Source: Akebia trifoliata (taxonomy: Eukaryota > Streptophyta > Magnoliopsida > Ranunculales > Lardizabalaceae). Taken from it: a stretch of DNA of 64,000 nt. The notes under the pieces are model-generated. The model saw only the letters and a program-made list of their open reading frames with translations. It made no database searches and was not told the origin of the DNA. The stretch covers positions 14,672,760-14,736,759 of the forward strand of contig CM030718.1 of the NCBI GenBank assembly GCA_017979445.1, written 5' to 3'. Both the position numbers and the translations under genes were made by a program. Shown here piece by piece: positions 44,393 through 57,340 of this stretch; position 1 is the stretch's first letter; each line of letters starts with the position of its first letter.

Positions 44393-46322
44393 TGTGAACA
44401 CATGATTTATTCAATTTTAAATATATCATCCACTTTGGGAGATTTTGGAGTCGCCACCATTCATATTTAAAATGGGTGTGGATGGTCACCCGGATTACAT
44501 TTTTTTGAAAAATATATCAATTTTGGCATTTTGGTGATTCTCGTACAGATATGGCTCATTTGGTCAAACTTTTGATTTTAGGTAAGGGGGCTCATTTTAT
44601 GGAGTAGGAAAGGTGTTAGGCACCCTATTCCATCCACCATGATGGTAACCTCGAATTCGATCTATTTTTTAAAATAAAAATAAAATAAAAGAAAATTAAA
44701 AAATCCAATATGTACCCTCAAGTATGAGGGATTTTAATATTGATTCAAACCATTGATGGCATCCCTATTGAAAAATGGGCCCTTTGATGGTTCAAGCCAT
44801 TGATGGTATATGTGTAGGTGTAGAGAAGGGGAGAAGTAGAAGTGGGAAGTGGGAGGAGAGAAAGGGGGTGATTCTTGTCCAAAGCCCACCTTGTTCTTCT
44901 TAACCTTCTTTGACTTTCCTTGACTTGCTTGAGAGAGTTGAGAGTTGAGTGAAAATTAAGAGTTGAGTATTAAGGGTTGAGAGTTGAGGTGAGTTAAGAG
45001 TAGAGAATTATTTTAGATAAAAAAATTTTCAAATTTTCATTAGGTAGTGAGAGTTGAGGATGAGGGAGGTTTTATAGAGTTTGAGAGTTGTTTTTATGGG
45101 TAAAGTTGGGTGAAATGATGAGGAATGGTAGAATAGTATGGGGTTTAAGAGAAAGGTAGGGGTAAATTAGAAGGGTTTGGAGGGTATTTGTGTAAGAAGG
45201 TTAAATGGGTTGTTTTACAACCCAAATGGGTTGGATCTTTTAACCTATTTAGGTTGAGTGTTAGGTGAAGGATAATAAATGGTGAGGATGGGGTGTAAGA
45301 GAGTGATGGATAGGTTGAGTATTTGGGGAGTAGTGTTTGGATTTGAGATAATGGAGGGTGTAAGAGGGTGGTTGATAATATTTTGGGAGGATGTGGAAGA
45401 TGATGTCATGTGTTAAAATGGGTGGAAATGAAGGGTTGAGATGAATTGATGGGAGAGTATGAGTGTTTGATTTGAAAGAAGGGGTATGGGTTTAGATTGT
45501 AAATGTGGGTTTTGTAGGGAATGATGAGGGTAGATTAGGGGGAGGTATTGATTAGTGGTGTGGGTAGATGATGTTTAGAGAAAAGGTGATGGGATAGGTT
45601 GGGGATGAGGGAGGTAAGATGGGGTGATGTCATGTGTCATTTTTTATGAAAAAGTGATGATTGGTTTGATGTGGCTTGTGGCTTGTGGCTTAGGGTTATG
45701 GGTTAGATATGTATTGGATATGGGTTTAGGCTTAATAGTGCTGGCTTGGGTTTTAGGAGGATTTTTTCGTTATAAGAACTGGTTGAGGTCATTTTGGATT
45801 GGATTTTATGGTGGGTAGGTTTTAGGGTTTAGGTAAAATGGGGTTGAACTTAGGTTAGGGGAGGGGAGGTGAGAGATTGATTTTAGAGAATTGAAAGTTG
45901 GTGGGCCGTAGATGGGCTTGGGGTATTTTTGATCTCGGAGATGGAGTGATGAGGGTAAAGAAAATGATAGGTGTCCCAAGTCTTATTATTTTTTTTTTTT
46001 TATTCATTTTTTTGAGGTTTTTGAAAATATTGGATTGATCAAAATGCCACGTGTTGGCAAATCAGGCTTTTTAGGCCTATTGGTAAATCTTATTAAAAAT
46101 CGGGTGTTTTTAGTTTTGAGAGCGGGGCGGTGAAGGTGGGGTAGGTTAAGTCCCTTTTTATAGGTTCGCTAGTCCCTTAGGGGATCTTAGGGGCCTTTGG
46201 TTCGATTAAAGCATTTCATTTCGATGAATTGGGCTTTTTAGGCCTATCGACTAATTTTTATTGAAAATCTGATATTTTTTTGCCCTTTCGAGTGGGGGGC
46301 CGTTCAAATTGAGGTATATACA
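44393..46322 (-). repeat. Element B 5' LTR
   Basis: On the minus strand it runs from TGTATATACCTCAATTTG (46322) to TTCACA (44393), about 1930 bases. Its first 510 bases match the partial 3' LTR at 15440-15946. It contains a run of 'gagagttgag' repeats near 44930-45060. The right flank (ataag, 46323-46327) would be one copy of the target duplication. The other is lost at the gap. Confidence 0.85.
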
Positions 46323-47241
46323 ATAAGCATTAATTTTTGTTTGTTTTAATTCTTTTTTATTTATTTATTTAAATGATTTGATTTAATGGTTTTGTTTCTT
46401 CTCTTACCTTATAATTAGGATCTTGAACCAAGTCGTGGATCAAGTTAAGATTCAATTTTTTTTTAAAGTGTAACTAAGACAATTATAGCTGATAAGAAAC
46501 TTATATATATATGTGATTAACAATTACTATAATTGACAATAAACTTAAAAAAAAACAATTATTAACAAACTAAAGGTAGCATGTGCAAACATACATCTAT
46601 CAAAAGGGCTTATTTCTAATTAAAAATATTGATTAAAAAGTTTTCGTAGATTATTAGTAAAAAAAGGATATCTTTGTAATTTTGAAATCTAAGTAACATG
46701 CTTCAAGGTTTTTGGGTTGCAATTTTCTGGGTTTATGATGAAAATGATTTTGATTATTTCAAATTTAGATAGAAAAGTGGGACATTTATGATCACTCAAA
46801 TTTGGTGTCCAACCCTTTGTTACCTAATTTGTGGGTTCACTCAGTTTGAATTCGAGATCACGGTTCATGGTTCGTCAATGAAAAACAAACCCAATTCGTA
46901 AGGGTAAACAGGGATAAGGGTATTTGAATGTTGAAGCGATGAGTAGCACAAAAAAGATTTTGAAGATGGTAGAACTTTTTTATTTCCAAGTTGAAAATGA
47001 GGGTATTTAGTCATTCCATTAGTCAATTAATAAAGAGGAAGGTTAAAGGAACATGCAATTACTTTGAAAACTATCTCATATACTATCAATATGTGGAAGG
47101 GTGCAAAAATTAACATAAAATAATGAAGTTTGTCTGGTTCGTTGTATTTCACGAACCAAGAGCAAATCGCACTATGAATCAGTTCAAGCCGTTTGGTTCC
47201 TTAATAATGAACTAGTTAACTTAGGTCCAACCACTTCTACT
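46323..47241. other. AT-rich DNA right of element B
   Basis: No gene is seen. 46610-46815 (ggatatctttgtaattttg ... cactcaaatttggtgt) is a diverged copy of sequences at 48080-48240 and 54790-54935, so it belongs to a dispersed repeat. Confidence 0.5.
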
Positions 47242-48020
47242 TAGGGGTGTCAATGGGTCGTGTTTGGGTTGGTTCCATGTATGCCAAGAACCAAACCCCA
47301 ACTTGAAGATCGATTTCGATGGATTTCGTTTCGGGGTGAAACCATTGGAATTAGAAGCGACCCAACAAATACCTGATGCCCATCGGGTACTCGTTAATCT
47401 AAAATTAACTTTTTTTTTAATGTTTTTTTTTTCAAAATTCATAGAATTTTATCCTCTACAACCCTAAATCATCATATCATGTTTTTTTAATGTCACAAGA
47501 TGAGACCAAGGATCCTTAGCAAGGGTGAAATCTTTACCACGTAGTAAGGCTAGTCAAACTTCTATTTATTTGTACTATTTGAACTTTGAACGGGGTGTTT
47601 CAAACTTTAAAAAGATTAAAGATGAGAAAAATCTAACATGTCAGCATATGATTGCACTTTGTTCTTCTTTGATGTTAAAACGCAAGGAAAGAAGGGAATA
47701 GAAAATAGAAGTTTAGAAAATAGAAAGGGTTGGCACTTGATAATTACGTTATTTATTTGAGAAGATATTAAATATTGAAATATTTCTTATTATTAATTAC
47801 TATTAATGAATTATATTACTATATAATAAATATAAGAATCCTCTTAAATAATTTTATTTTTTAAAAAACACCCTATTTACCCATTTATCCAATGGGTACC
47901 CGATTCTTAATATTACTACCCATAACCAATCAGAAAATTAATCGGCTATCTCATAGTAACCCAAAATCGATTAATCGATTTTGCGTACATTGGGTAATTG
48001 GGTACCCATCGACACCCCTT
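47242..48020. mobile_element. hAT-like TIR element, non-autonomous
   Basis: The ends are inverted: taggggtgtcaatgggt at 47242 and acccatcgacacccct at 48004-48019. No transposase is encoded and the element is about 780 bases. The end sequence resembles plant hAT termini. Flanks acttctac and agttctaa agree at 6 of 8 positions and may be a decayed 8-bp target duplication. The right half, with palindromic 'attaatcgattaat' motifs, recurs at 54570-54722. Confidence 0.55.
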
Positions 48021-49240
48021 GAGTTCTAATATGCCTTCTCTTAGTATAATAGTAAAGATAAAGATAAAGGGTTTTTTATATTAGATAATAAAAAATGATA
48101 TCTTTGTAATTTTGAAAACTAAGCAAAAAGCTTCAGGGTTTGTGAGTTGTAATTTTTTGAGTTTTGGCTAAAATGACCATCATTAAATTAAATTTAGATA
48201 AAAAAATGGGATCATTTTTTACTACTCAAATTTGGTGACCAGCCACTTCTACTCCGCCTTCTCTCATTATAATAGTAATAGTAAAAGATAATATACAACA
48301 GACAAAATAAGTAAAATAACAACATTACCAAAAATTATACATTTTAAGGTCGGCAAAAAAAAGAGTACGGTATTTTTGGTATTGAACCATAGAAATAATT
48401 ACTAACGCTGGTAGAAGTTAGCATCCAGCATTTGTTTTAACAATTTTATAAAAATATTATCTTTTATTAAAAATGTTATTTATTAAAGGTTTGTATTTTC
48501 ATAATTACCCCTTGTTTCATTGGAAATTTCCCAAATAACTACATGAATTTTTATTTATTCCGAAAGTGTTACAAGTGTTGGCACTTTGATAATGATTTAT
48601 CAAAATTATGTGATAGCTCTACCAATAAATTTTTAATATTTTTGAGAGTTTCGATAATTATTTGAGAATTTACTCAATGTTCATGTATGAATGAATATCT
48701 AACAATATTTTTAGAATAATTAATTTATATTTATATCTAGTTCTAAGTTATATAAAAAAATTGTGAATGAAAAAAATATGCATCCTCATGCACAAAAACT
48801 CATCAACGCCCAAGTCATATTTCCGCTGAACTGAGAGTTAATCCAACGAAAATTATTTACTTTTTCCCACGTTCTTTGGTTGTGTTTAATACCCTTTTTT
48901 TTTTTTTTTATTTTAGTTTCTATTGAAAAGTAAAACTTTTAGGAATTTTTATAAGCTTTATTTTAATACCTGGTTTTTCTTAATAAGCATGTATAAGATA
49001 TCTAATTATTTATTCTTCTTTTTTAAGTATGTTTAATGTTTTTGATTTTCCTATGTTAATCACATAAATAAAATCTTAAGCTAATTTTTTATTTAGTGGA
49101 AATGCCTAGAACTAAAAGCAATCACGCATGCATACAATATTTAGGATAACAATTAGAATCGTGATAATCCGACTACCTCACGTGACAAACTCAATCAACT
49201 ATCTTGACGTAACAAGATTGGGAAAAATAGTGAAAAAGGA
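47820..49240 (+). repeat. Duplicated segment, copy 1
   Basis: Similar (about 80-85% by eye) and colinear with 54505-55935, about 6.69 kb away. It includes the right half of the hAT-like element and the end segment with 'gataatccgactacctcacg'. It is noncoding. Confidence 0.7.
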
Positions 49241-50821
49241 ATAGAAAAAAAAAGTAAAAGAGAAAGAAAAGAAAAAGATCCCTCAAAACGAGAAAGAAAT
49301 GAAGAATCAAATATTCAAAGTTAAAGAGTTTAAGGTTTCAGTAGAGTGAAAGCCATCAAGTGTAAAAATGTGAGTATACTGGAATATCATAGATAAAACC
49401 CCTTAAAGGTATTAAACTGAACATCCACATTTCTTACTACCCAAACAAGATGTTAAGTTTTGAATTAAACCCTAAGTTAATCCCACTATTCCTGGTTAAA
49501 TTGAATGTGTTTTCGAGATCACTCCAAGAAATTGTATCTCTAAATATTCCAAGTTAGAATTACTATTTTTTTAAATGTCAATTTAAAATCTAAGTTTTGT
49601 CATTAAGAAATAAGAATTGGGATTTTATACCAAGTATTACTTCCAAACAACTGATAAACCATAATTGACCTATGATTTTCAATATAAATTTTGATTTTGA
49701 TAATTTTAATCCAAAGTTATTTTGAATTTTGTGGGTATATTTTCTATAAATCCTCATGAATTAAAATTGTCCACTAGGGTTAACTTAACGGTTTAAGGGC
49801 TTGCTACATTCGCTAAATACAGTCGAGATGCTTGCGAAAGTGATTGTTACATTGATTACTTAAGAAAACCTTGTGGTATATGAATCTACAACACGTGGCA
49901 ACCTTATATTTTATAAAATAATTTTTTGATTTAATTGTTATATCATCCGTTTAGGGAGAATCTTTACTTGAAGATAACCAAGAAAAAAATGTTGAATGAA
50001 TAAAATTATGATTTTTAAGTGGATCCTCAATGCCTTACCGTTTTTTAATTTTTGTTTTAAATCTTTTAATTTTTACTCGATACGATAGTGTGAAAAATCA
50101 TCTTTTTAATAGTTTAGGTCAAATCTTTTTCCACCCTATCTATGTTTTAATTCAATTTTTACATAATCCCCGAGGATCAACCTCGGACTCTTGAGATTTT
50201 ACTACTTTGCCACAACCCTACACTTGGGGTATTTACCCTACATTATTTTAGTCATAATAATAAACTTATTTTAAACTCTAGAGTTCCCAATATTTTTAAC
50301 AAAATCTCTAGAGAAAACCCAAATTACCTTTCCTCTCCTTAACCTTGATGGTCTTTTACTCACCTATACATCTCACCAATCATGATGATCAAGAGGATAA
50401 GATAGTAAAAGACTATAGTTTCTAGAGAATTCTTTGAGGATGGTAGAAAGGTCCTAGAGGGGTCATTGACTTTGGGTCAAATCCTAGATAACGAAGCTAG
50501 ATGGCTTGTAAATATGGATTGGGATTTTGCACATTAAAGTCATTTAGCCCAATTAATTCGCTAACAACTTAGGGTTAATCTAATCTTTGCTCACAAGTTC
50601 TAGAGAAATCTATAGGTTGGCCAAAATTGTCAAAAATCATGAAACTTGGTAAAATTTCAAAGAACCTCTAAGATTAAGGATAGACTTGGGGGACATAATG
50701 GAAATCCACCTTAGTTTACTCAAACAAGATGAAGTTAGGATAACAATTACGCTCAAGTGGGGACAAATTTAACCAAGGGACTTTGTTTGAAGAATGGAAG
50801 AATTTAAAAGAAAACTAAAGT
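49241..50821. other. AT-rich DNA without identified features
   Basis: I saw no coding potential and no repeat partner in the window. Confidence 0.45.
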
Positions 50822-52074
50822 TGTAGTGCCCTCACCAAATACTAACACAAAGCCCCATGTCAGATATCGAGGCACTAGGTGGCACTTCAAAATTTTGATA
50901 TGGTCTCATCTATTTATGTTAGCATTTTAAGACGATCAATCTACACCTGATAAATGATATACATGATATCCTGCATATACATACAAAATATAATAATTAG
51001 TGAAAGCTTATATATATCTAATAACATACGATAGACCAGAGTGCAGAAGGGCAAACAAAATACAAGATTATACAAAATTCCTCACTCTAACAGAAGTTCT
51101 AATACTCAAGATAAAATCCATAAGACTACCTGAATGAATTGATACCACTCGGGGGGTATAGCCCCAATACTCACCAGGTAATAAACTCTGGTCGTCTATC
51201 TGACCTGTCACATAGTCCTTACTCGTGTTCTACACCTACTTCGTCAAGTTTCGGATTTGAAACTAAAAAATGGATAAAGAAATTGTGAGTAATAATGGTT
51301 ACCTATTAGGGAGTTAAACAATTTCTGTCAATAACCTCTCTTAACATGAACGAATAAATATACTGAATCATTTTAAAATATGCAAAGTTTTACAGAAGAA
51401 ACTACGATTAACTGGTATATATAATCAGAGATGAGCAACTAAATATTTTAAAACCAACAGTACTCACTATAACATTTTCTTGTTATACAAATCTAATTGA
51501 CCAAATGAAAATATTAAATATGCATTTCATTTTATATATTAAAATAAGACAACAAATATATAATACACAATGGTAGAGTAATGGAATTAAATAGTTAGGA
51601 TTTACGACTGGATGGTTCCCAGTCGGGACATGATGTTTCAAAATAAAGTATTAGTTCCTGATTTTGTGGCTGGTCGCTGTTTACCACACTTGCGGGACTA
51701 TTTTTTCAACTTAGGTTGGCCATTCATCGTGACCGTAAGTAATGGGTCTTTATTCGAAGTGTCAAAATGTTCGACTACTATAGATTGTTAGTGATCACTG
51801 ACAAATTATTTTCGTCTATGCCTATCAGGCGTGCATGTGATTCCCTAAATATACAATCCATTCGTATAAAACCACCTTTACATTACAAGTTTACTGGTAA
51901 AGATAGATAGGAATAAATTTGGATTCCAGTTATGACTTCACTCTCATACGTGTCCTATACTACGTATGAGCGTGGTGGTCCCTACCGTACATCTTAGGAT
52001 AGTACACCACTCCAGATGATATGACACACTGTCGCTTCAGGCATTCACAAACTCTTTAATAGCTTACAAAATAG

Positions 52075-52117
<43 letters not shown>

Positions 52118-54269
52118 TATTTGAAAATAAAAGAAAAATTAACAATACAAGGTTGAGAATAGATATTTAGTTTCCTACCATGTAACAGTGGCCACCCAGT
52201 CTAAAATAAATAACAGATTTTGGAGCCTCTATGCTAACAGAATTTAAACAAATATACAATCAATCATTATCCTTGGATATCCCTTCACCAACCTACATAC
52301 AGCATTACAATGTAAAATGCAGACAGCACCCCTCGGGTGTGACTCTTACATTTTACCGTTTCATTTTCATTTTTTTTTTAATTTTCACAGTTTTCAATCT
52401 GTCGAAAAAGATATTCACTTTTTGATATTTATCAACTCAATATGAGTTCATTGAATATTAAATCATTTTTCCAACTATGAAATTCATATTTTTCAATAAC
52501 ATTGAAAAAAAAACAAAACTTAGATCAAAATGGGGTTCGAGCGGTGCATAGGACCCAACTGACGAAAATAACCCGATAAAATATCCTACCTACATACCAT
52601 TTGTGATAAAATACAATTAAACATATCAAATATGTAAGTTCTTGCGTGAATTTGAAATAACCAATTGAATTCTATATTTTTGAAAATACATCACAAATTT
52701 TTAATAAAATCGTAAATATAATTTTCTCAACCTACAATTACTAAAAGAAATTGAGAGTTCCTTATTATCTCTGTGAGAGATGATCGAAGCGCGTGCACGA
52801 AAATCGAGATGGATCAAACTTCGAGATGGTTGATTTTTTAATCTGGCCTGGTGGTTTCGAAGATCTCGATGCTGTCGTCCTTTCTCCCTTCTGCGACGAA
52901 GGACGATTTGACCCCGAAATAGATGAAATCCGAAGTCGAAGGTACGAAACCCCTGTATATATATACGACTGATTTTTTATGATACAATGCGAAAGAGAAG
53001 AGGAAACGAGAAGAAATTGGGTAGGTTTTATAGATGTCGAGGCTGCAAACATTTTTCCCTTTTGTGTCGGATGTTGAAGATGGACCGTTTACGACGAATT
53101 TAAGTTGGAAAGTCGAGGGAAAAATCAAATTTAAAAAAAAAATGTTGACTATTTTTTTTTATGATTTTAAATGGTGATGAATAGTGAAAAATTTTAAAAA
53201 TTTATTTATATAAGTTTTTGAGATGAAATTGGTATTTTACCTATTATTTTGTTTGACTATAACTTGACCGTTCAAACTCCAAAAGTGACAAATGAATACT
53301 CTATTTTGTCTAATTTTTCATTCTAAATCTAATGGTGTGGTCAATTTCTACAAATTTTATCTCTAATAAAAATTTATATTTTTGGTCCGATGGAACCCTA
53401 AAATTGACGTCGTTTTCGTTTTTTACGATAATTCGACTTTTTGGACTTCGAAAATGACAAATAAATAGTCCATTTTCTATAATTTTTCTTTATAAATCCA
53501 ATGGTATGATTGAATCTTAACAATTATTACTCTAGCAAAAAGTTGTTATTTTACCTTGGTCCGACTCGATAATCGAGAATTTTACAATTTTTTTATTCGG
53601 GCTCGCATTTGAGCGTGCTTATGGGCTAAAGTATTTTTTTCGATCATTTTGAATCTAATGATGAGGTCAGATTCCATTAAAAATGATAATAAACATCATA
53701 AAATTTTACCCCTAAGTCTTACTTTTAGGATTTTCTTAAGATTCCATTATTTATTTTTTCTCAAAATACGAATTGAAAACTTGGGGTCTAACAAAAGTTT
53801 TGGGATTATTGAAAATTTGAAGAAAGGTTAAAAGAGAAAAATATTGGGATTTTCTTCAGGGAAAAGTCATTAAGGAGTCGGTTAAAAGATAATTATCCCT
53901 AATCAAATTCAAGTATACATGGGTTTGTAACATAATTGGCTTTGGGTGAACCAAGGCCTGAACAAAAATTATGCCTGGCCGTGGGTCACCTTTGGCTTGG
54001 GCAAAACTAACTCATGGCCATGGGTCACCCTTGGTCAAGTCAAAAATAAATTTTGCCAAGGTTGACGTACATCCAGACTTACATTTAAGCTAGGCCAAGG
54101 GTGAGGTAGGATCAGGCTTAAATCTAGAATCTTGCAAATGGCCTTTAGGCCTTAAGGTTGATTGAAAATTGGGTTTCTTTTAAATCTTTTTGAAATACAC
54201 TTGGTTCAAGCCCTTTCTCAGAAGGTTTTTTATGCTCTCAAGGCCTAGGCAAAAATGGGGTGTTTACAA
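50822..54269 (-). repeat. LTR-like stretch (solo or truncated LTR candidate)
   Basis: On the minus strand it begins TGTAAACACCCCATTTTTGC at 54269, very like the start of the element A LTR. Further on it has a TATA-like tatatatatac at 52957-52967. On the minus strand at 50822 it ends ggcactaca. The composition and alternating short motifs are LTR-like. I found neither a partner LTR nor a target duplication, so the extent is uncertain and two LTRs may be fused. Confidence 0.4.
52079..52113. repeat. (AT)n microsatellite
   Basis: About 17 uninterrupted AT units. Confidence 0.95.
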
Positions 54270-54504
54270 TTGATATACATGTTTTATATGGGTATATTAT
54301 GAATATACTCCATAAGTATTTTTTTTTTGTTGTAATTTTCACAATATTTAAATATTTGCTAGGATCACAAAACCTCATTTTATTCGGCGTGATTTTATAA
54401 TAAAATTACTTAGGATGTGTACTATTATAATGGTGTCACGGACCTCATAATAACTATATGTTATTTCACATGCAACGCATATGTGCTTCACTAGTACTAC
54501 TAAA

Positions 54505-55935
54505 TAATAAACATAAGCATCATCTTAAATATATATAATAAAAAACTTCAAAAAAAAAAAAAAAAAAAAAAAGGACCCTATTTACCCATTTTTCCAATGG
54601 GTACCCAATGGAAACCCAATTTTTAATAGGTCCTTAAAATTACTACCCATTACCGATCCAAAAATTAATCGATTAATCGATTTTGAGTACATAAGGTAAT
54701 TGGGTACCCATTGACACGCCTTGGGTTCTAATATGTCTTCTCTCATTATGATGGTAAAGATAAAGGATTTTTGTAATTACATAGTAAAAAATGATATTTT
54801 TGTAATTTTGAAAACCAAGCAAAGTGCTTCAGGGTTTGTGGGTTGTGATTTTTTGGGTTTTGACTAAAATGACCCTAATTATATTAAATTTATGTAGAAG
54901 AGTGGGGGCATTTATGACCACTCAAATTTGGTGATCGACCACTTCTATTCCACCTTCTCTCATTATAATAGTACTTGTAAAAGATTATATACAACTAATA
55001 CAATAAATAAAATAGTGACATTAAAAAAAATTATACAATGGTCAGAATAAAAAAGTAGGGGTATTTTTAGAATTAAATCATAAAAAATAACTAATATTAA
55101 CACTGATTGAAGTTAGCATCCTGGCAATTTAAAAAAATATTATATTTTATGAAAAATATTATTTATCATAGGATTTTTTTAATAATTACCCCTTGTTTCA
55201 TTGGAAATTTCCAAATAACTATAGGAATTTTATTTGAATTTTATTTATTCCAAAAGTATTACAAGTGTTGACACTTTGATAATGATTTGTTAACATCATG
55301 TGATAGCTCTACCAATAAATTTTTGATAATTTTGAAAGTTTCGATAATTATTTAAGAATTTACCCGAAGTTCATGTATGAATGAATATCTTATAATATTT
55401 CTAAAATAGTTAATTTATATTTATATCTAGTTCTAACTTGTATAAAAAAAAAGTGTGGATGTAAAAAATCTGCATCCTCGTATGTGCACGAAAACTTTTC
55501 AACACTCAAGTCATATTTCCAATGAATTGAGAGTTAATCCGATGAAAATTATTTACCTTTTCCCACTTGCTTTGGTTGTGTTTAATATCCAATCTTTATC
55601 ATTTTCTTACAAAAATATCACACAAAGAGTAGAATTTTCTTTTGAAGAGTAAAACTTTTAGAGATCTTTATAAACTTTATTTTAATGATTGATTTTCCTT
55701 AATAAGCATGTACAAGATATCTAATTATAGTTTCGTCTTTTTTAAGTATGTTTATTGTTTTGATTTTCCTGTGATATTCACACAAATAAAATCTTAAGCA
55801 AATTTTTTTATTTAGTGGAAATGCCTAGAACTAGAAGCAATCATGCATGCATAAAATGGTTAGGATAACAATTAGAATCGTGATAATCTGACTACCCCAC
55901 GTGGCAAACTCAATCGACTACCTTGACGTGACAAG
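54505..55935 (+). repeat. Duplicated segment, copy 2
   Basis: Partner of 47820-49240. It has a 25-base A run at 54548-54572 and lacks the left half of the hAT-like element. Its right end continues into a palindrome that copy 1 lacks. Confidence 0.7.
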
Positions 55936-56114
55936 TTTGGGAACCGTAAGTCTGTGCTCCTCGGGATACACAACTGCACTTTCCCATTAAAAAGTGTAAC
56001 TCGAGGGAACCGTGTATCCCGAGGAACACAGATCTACTATTCTATGCTTGTCACGTCAGATAGTCGATTGTGTATGCCACGTGGGATAGTCAGATTATCA
56101 TGACTCTAACAATT
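55868..56114. repeat. Long imperfect palindrome (foldback)
   Basis: Left arm 55868-55980 and right arm 55992-56114, about 80% complementary, are separated by about 11 bases. Landmarks in each arm are gataatctgacta, cccacgtggca, gacgtgacaag and cctcgggatacac. A transcript would form a hairpin of well over 100 base pairs. Confidence 0.85.
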
Positions 56115-57340
56115 ATGACAAATCCCAAAGGTGAACTGTCATAGTGTAGCAGATCATAAAAATTCTTACTCGCGTAATTCTTGAATTTTACCTGAACCTA
56201 TTAGAGACTTCAACACAATCCATTCATTCATTCATAAAAATTCACATTCTAACATACATTACGGGGCACATGTGCACAACTAATCTAATAAAAAATAAAA
56301 AATAAAACTTCACTGCAACTATTTGAAAGTTTACACAGCCCCAACAGAACAGAAAAAACCTTCCCTATAAATATATATGGATTGACCTGAAGTACACATC
56401 ACGCAGGAGCACTCTAATATTTTCCAGCTTTGTCAAGAAACAGTGCCTGTTCATGTTTTTAGCTAGAGTGCGTAGGACTACTGTTAATTCTCAACGATGA
56501 CCTTGGGAAAGAGGCTTTACATTATAATCGACGTAATTGGCCGTTCCTCGGAAATGACTTTGACCATGGGTCTGTCATTGTCTCCAGTATGGCACTTACA
56601 GAAGCCCCCTCTTCTTGTCATTCTATTATTTTATTATTAATACCAAGTAACTATGGAGAACTCAGATGCTTTGTGCGTCAAAATACATGACATGACACAT
56701 ATGTGCTAGTGAATCATGATAAATAGAAAACAAATGATCCCGACACCGTGTAAGGATGTGCTACCCTAACAAATAACAATACGCAACACAATGAAATGAT
56801 TTTCTTAATAATCAGGAAGAAGACAAACAAAAGACACTCAAGCTAGCAATTATTCTTCAGATATAATTTGATCTTATGGCACATCTTCTATTATGGTTTC
56901 CTTCCTATGGTGCACTAAAAGAACAACCTCCTAGTCGATAAAGGATATATGAGAGAGGTAAATCTAAAAGGTTGGGGAGTCATAGTAGATTCCACCATTG
57001 CACAGCCGAAACCTACTTGTTTATATGAGGAATAGTTATTGATAGTTATGTTTATCATTTCTAACACAAGTTAAAATAAAATTTAAAGAACTATGCTTTT
57101 TTTGGGTTTCTAGCACACCACAACCTTAAAGTCACATTCTTATATTTTACATGAACCCATAAGAAACTTCAACACAATTCATTCATTCACAAAAATCCAC
57201 ATTCTAACATACATTACAGATTATGATCATACATTACAGGGCACAACTAATCTAAGTAAAAATAAATAAATAAAACTTCACCACAACTATGCAAATATCA
57301 ATAATTTAAGCAAGAAAACTGAAATAAAAATAATAATAAA
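56115..57340. other. Intergenic DNA with a direct repeat
   Basis: 56170-56315 and 57125-57290 are similar ('acttcaacacaatccattcattc', 'cacattctaacatacattac'). Between them no gene is recognisable. Confidence 0.55.

Noticed and set aside
52765..53128. Minus-strand frames of 95-96 codons, serine-rich
   Set aside because: They overlap in two frames inside LTR-like DNA just downstream of the TATA motif and have no domain. They look like leader sequence.
56440..56640. Minus-strand FCKCHTGD-like reading
   Set aside because: It is a single short frame with no clear homologous motif, and I could not tie it to the kinase or any family.
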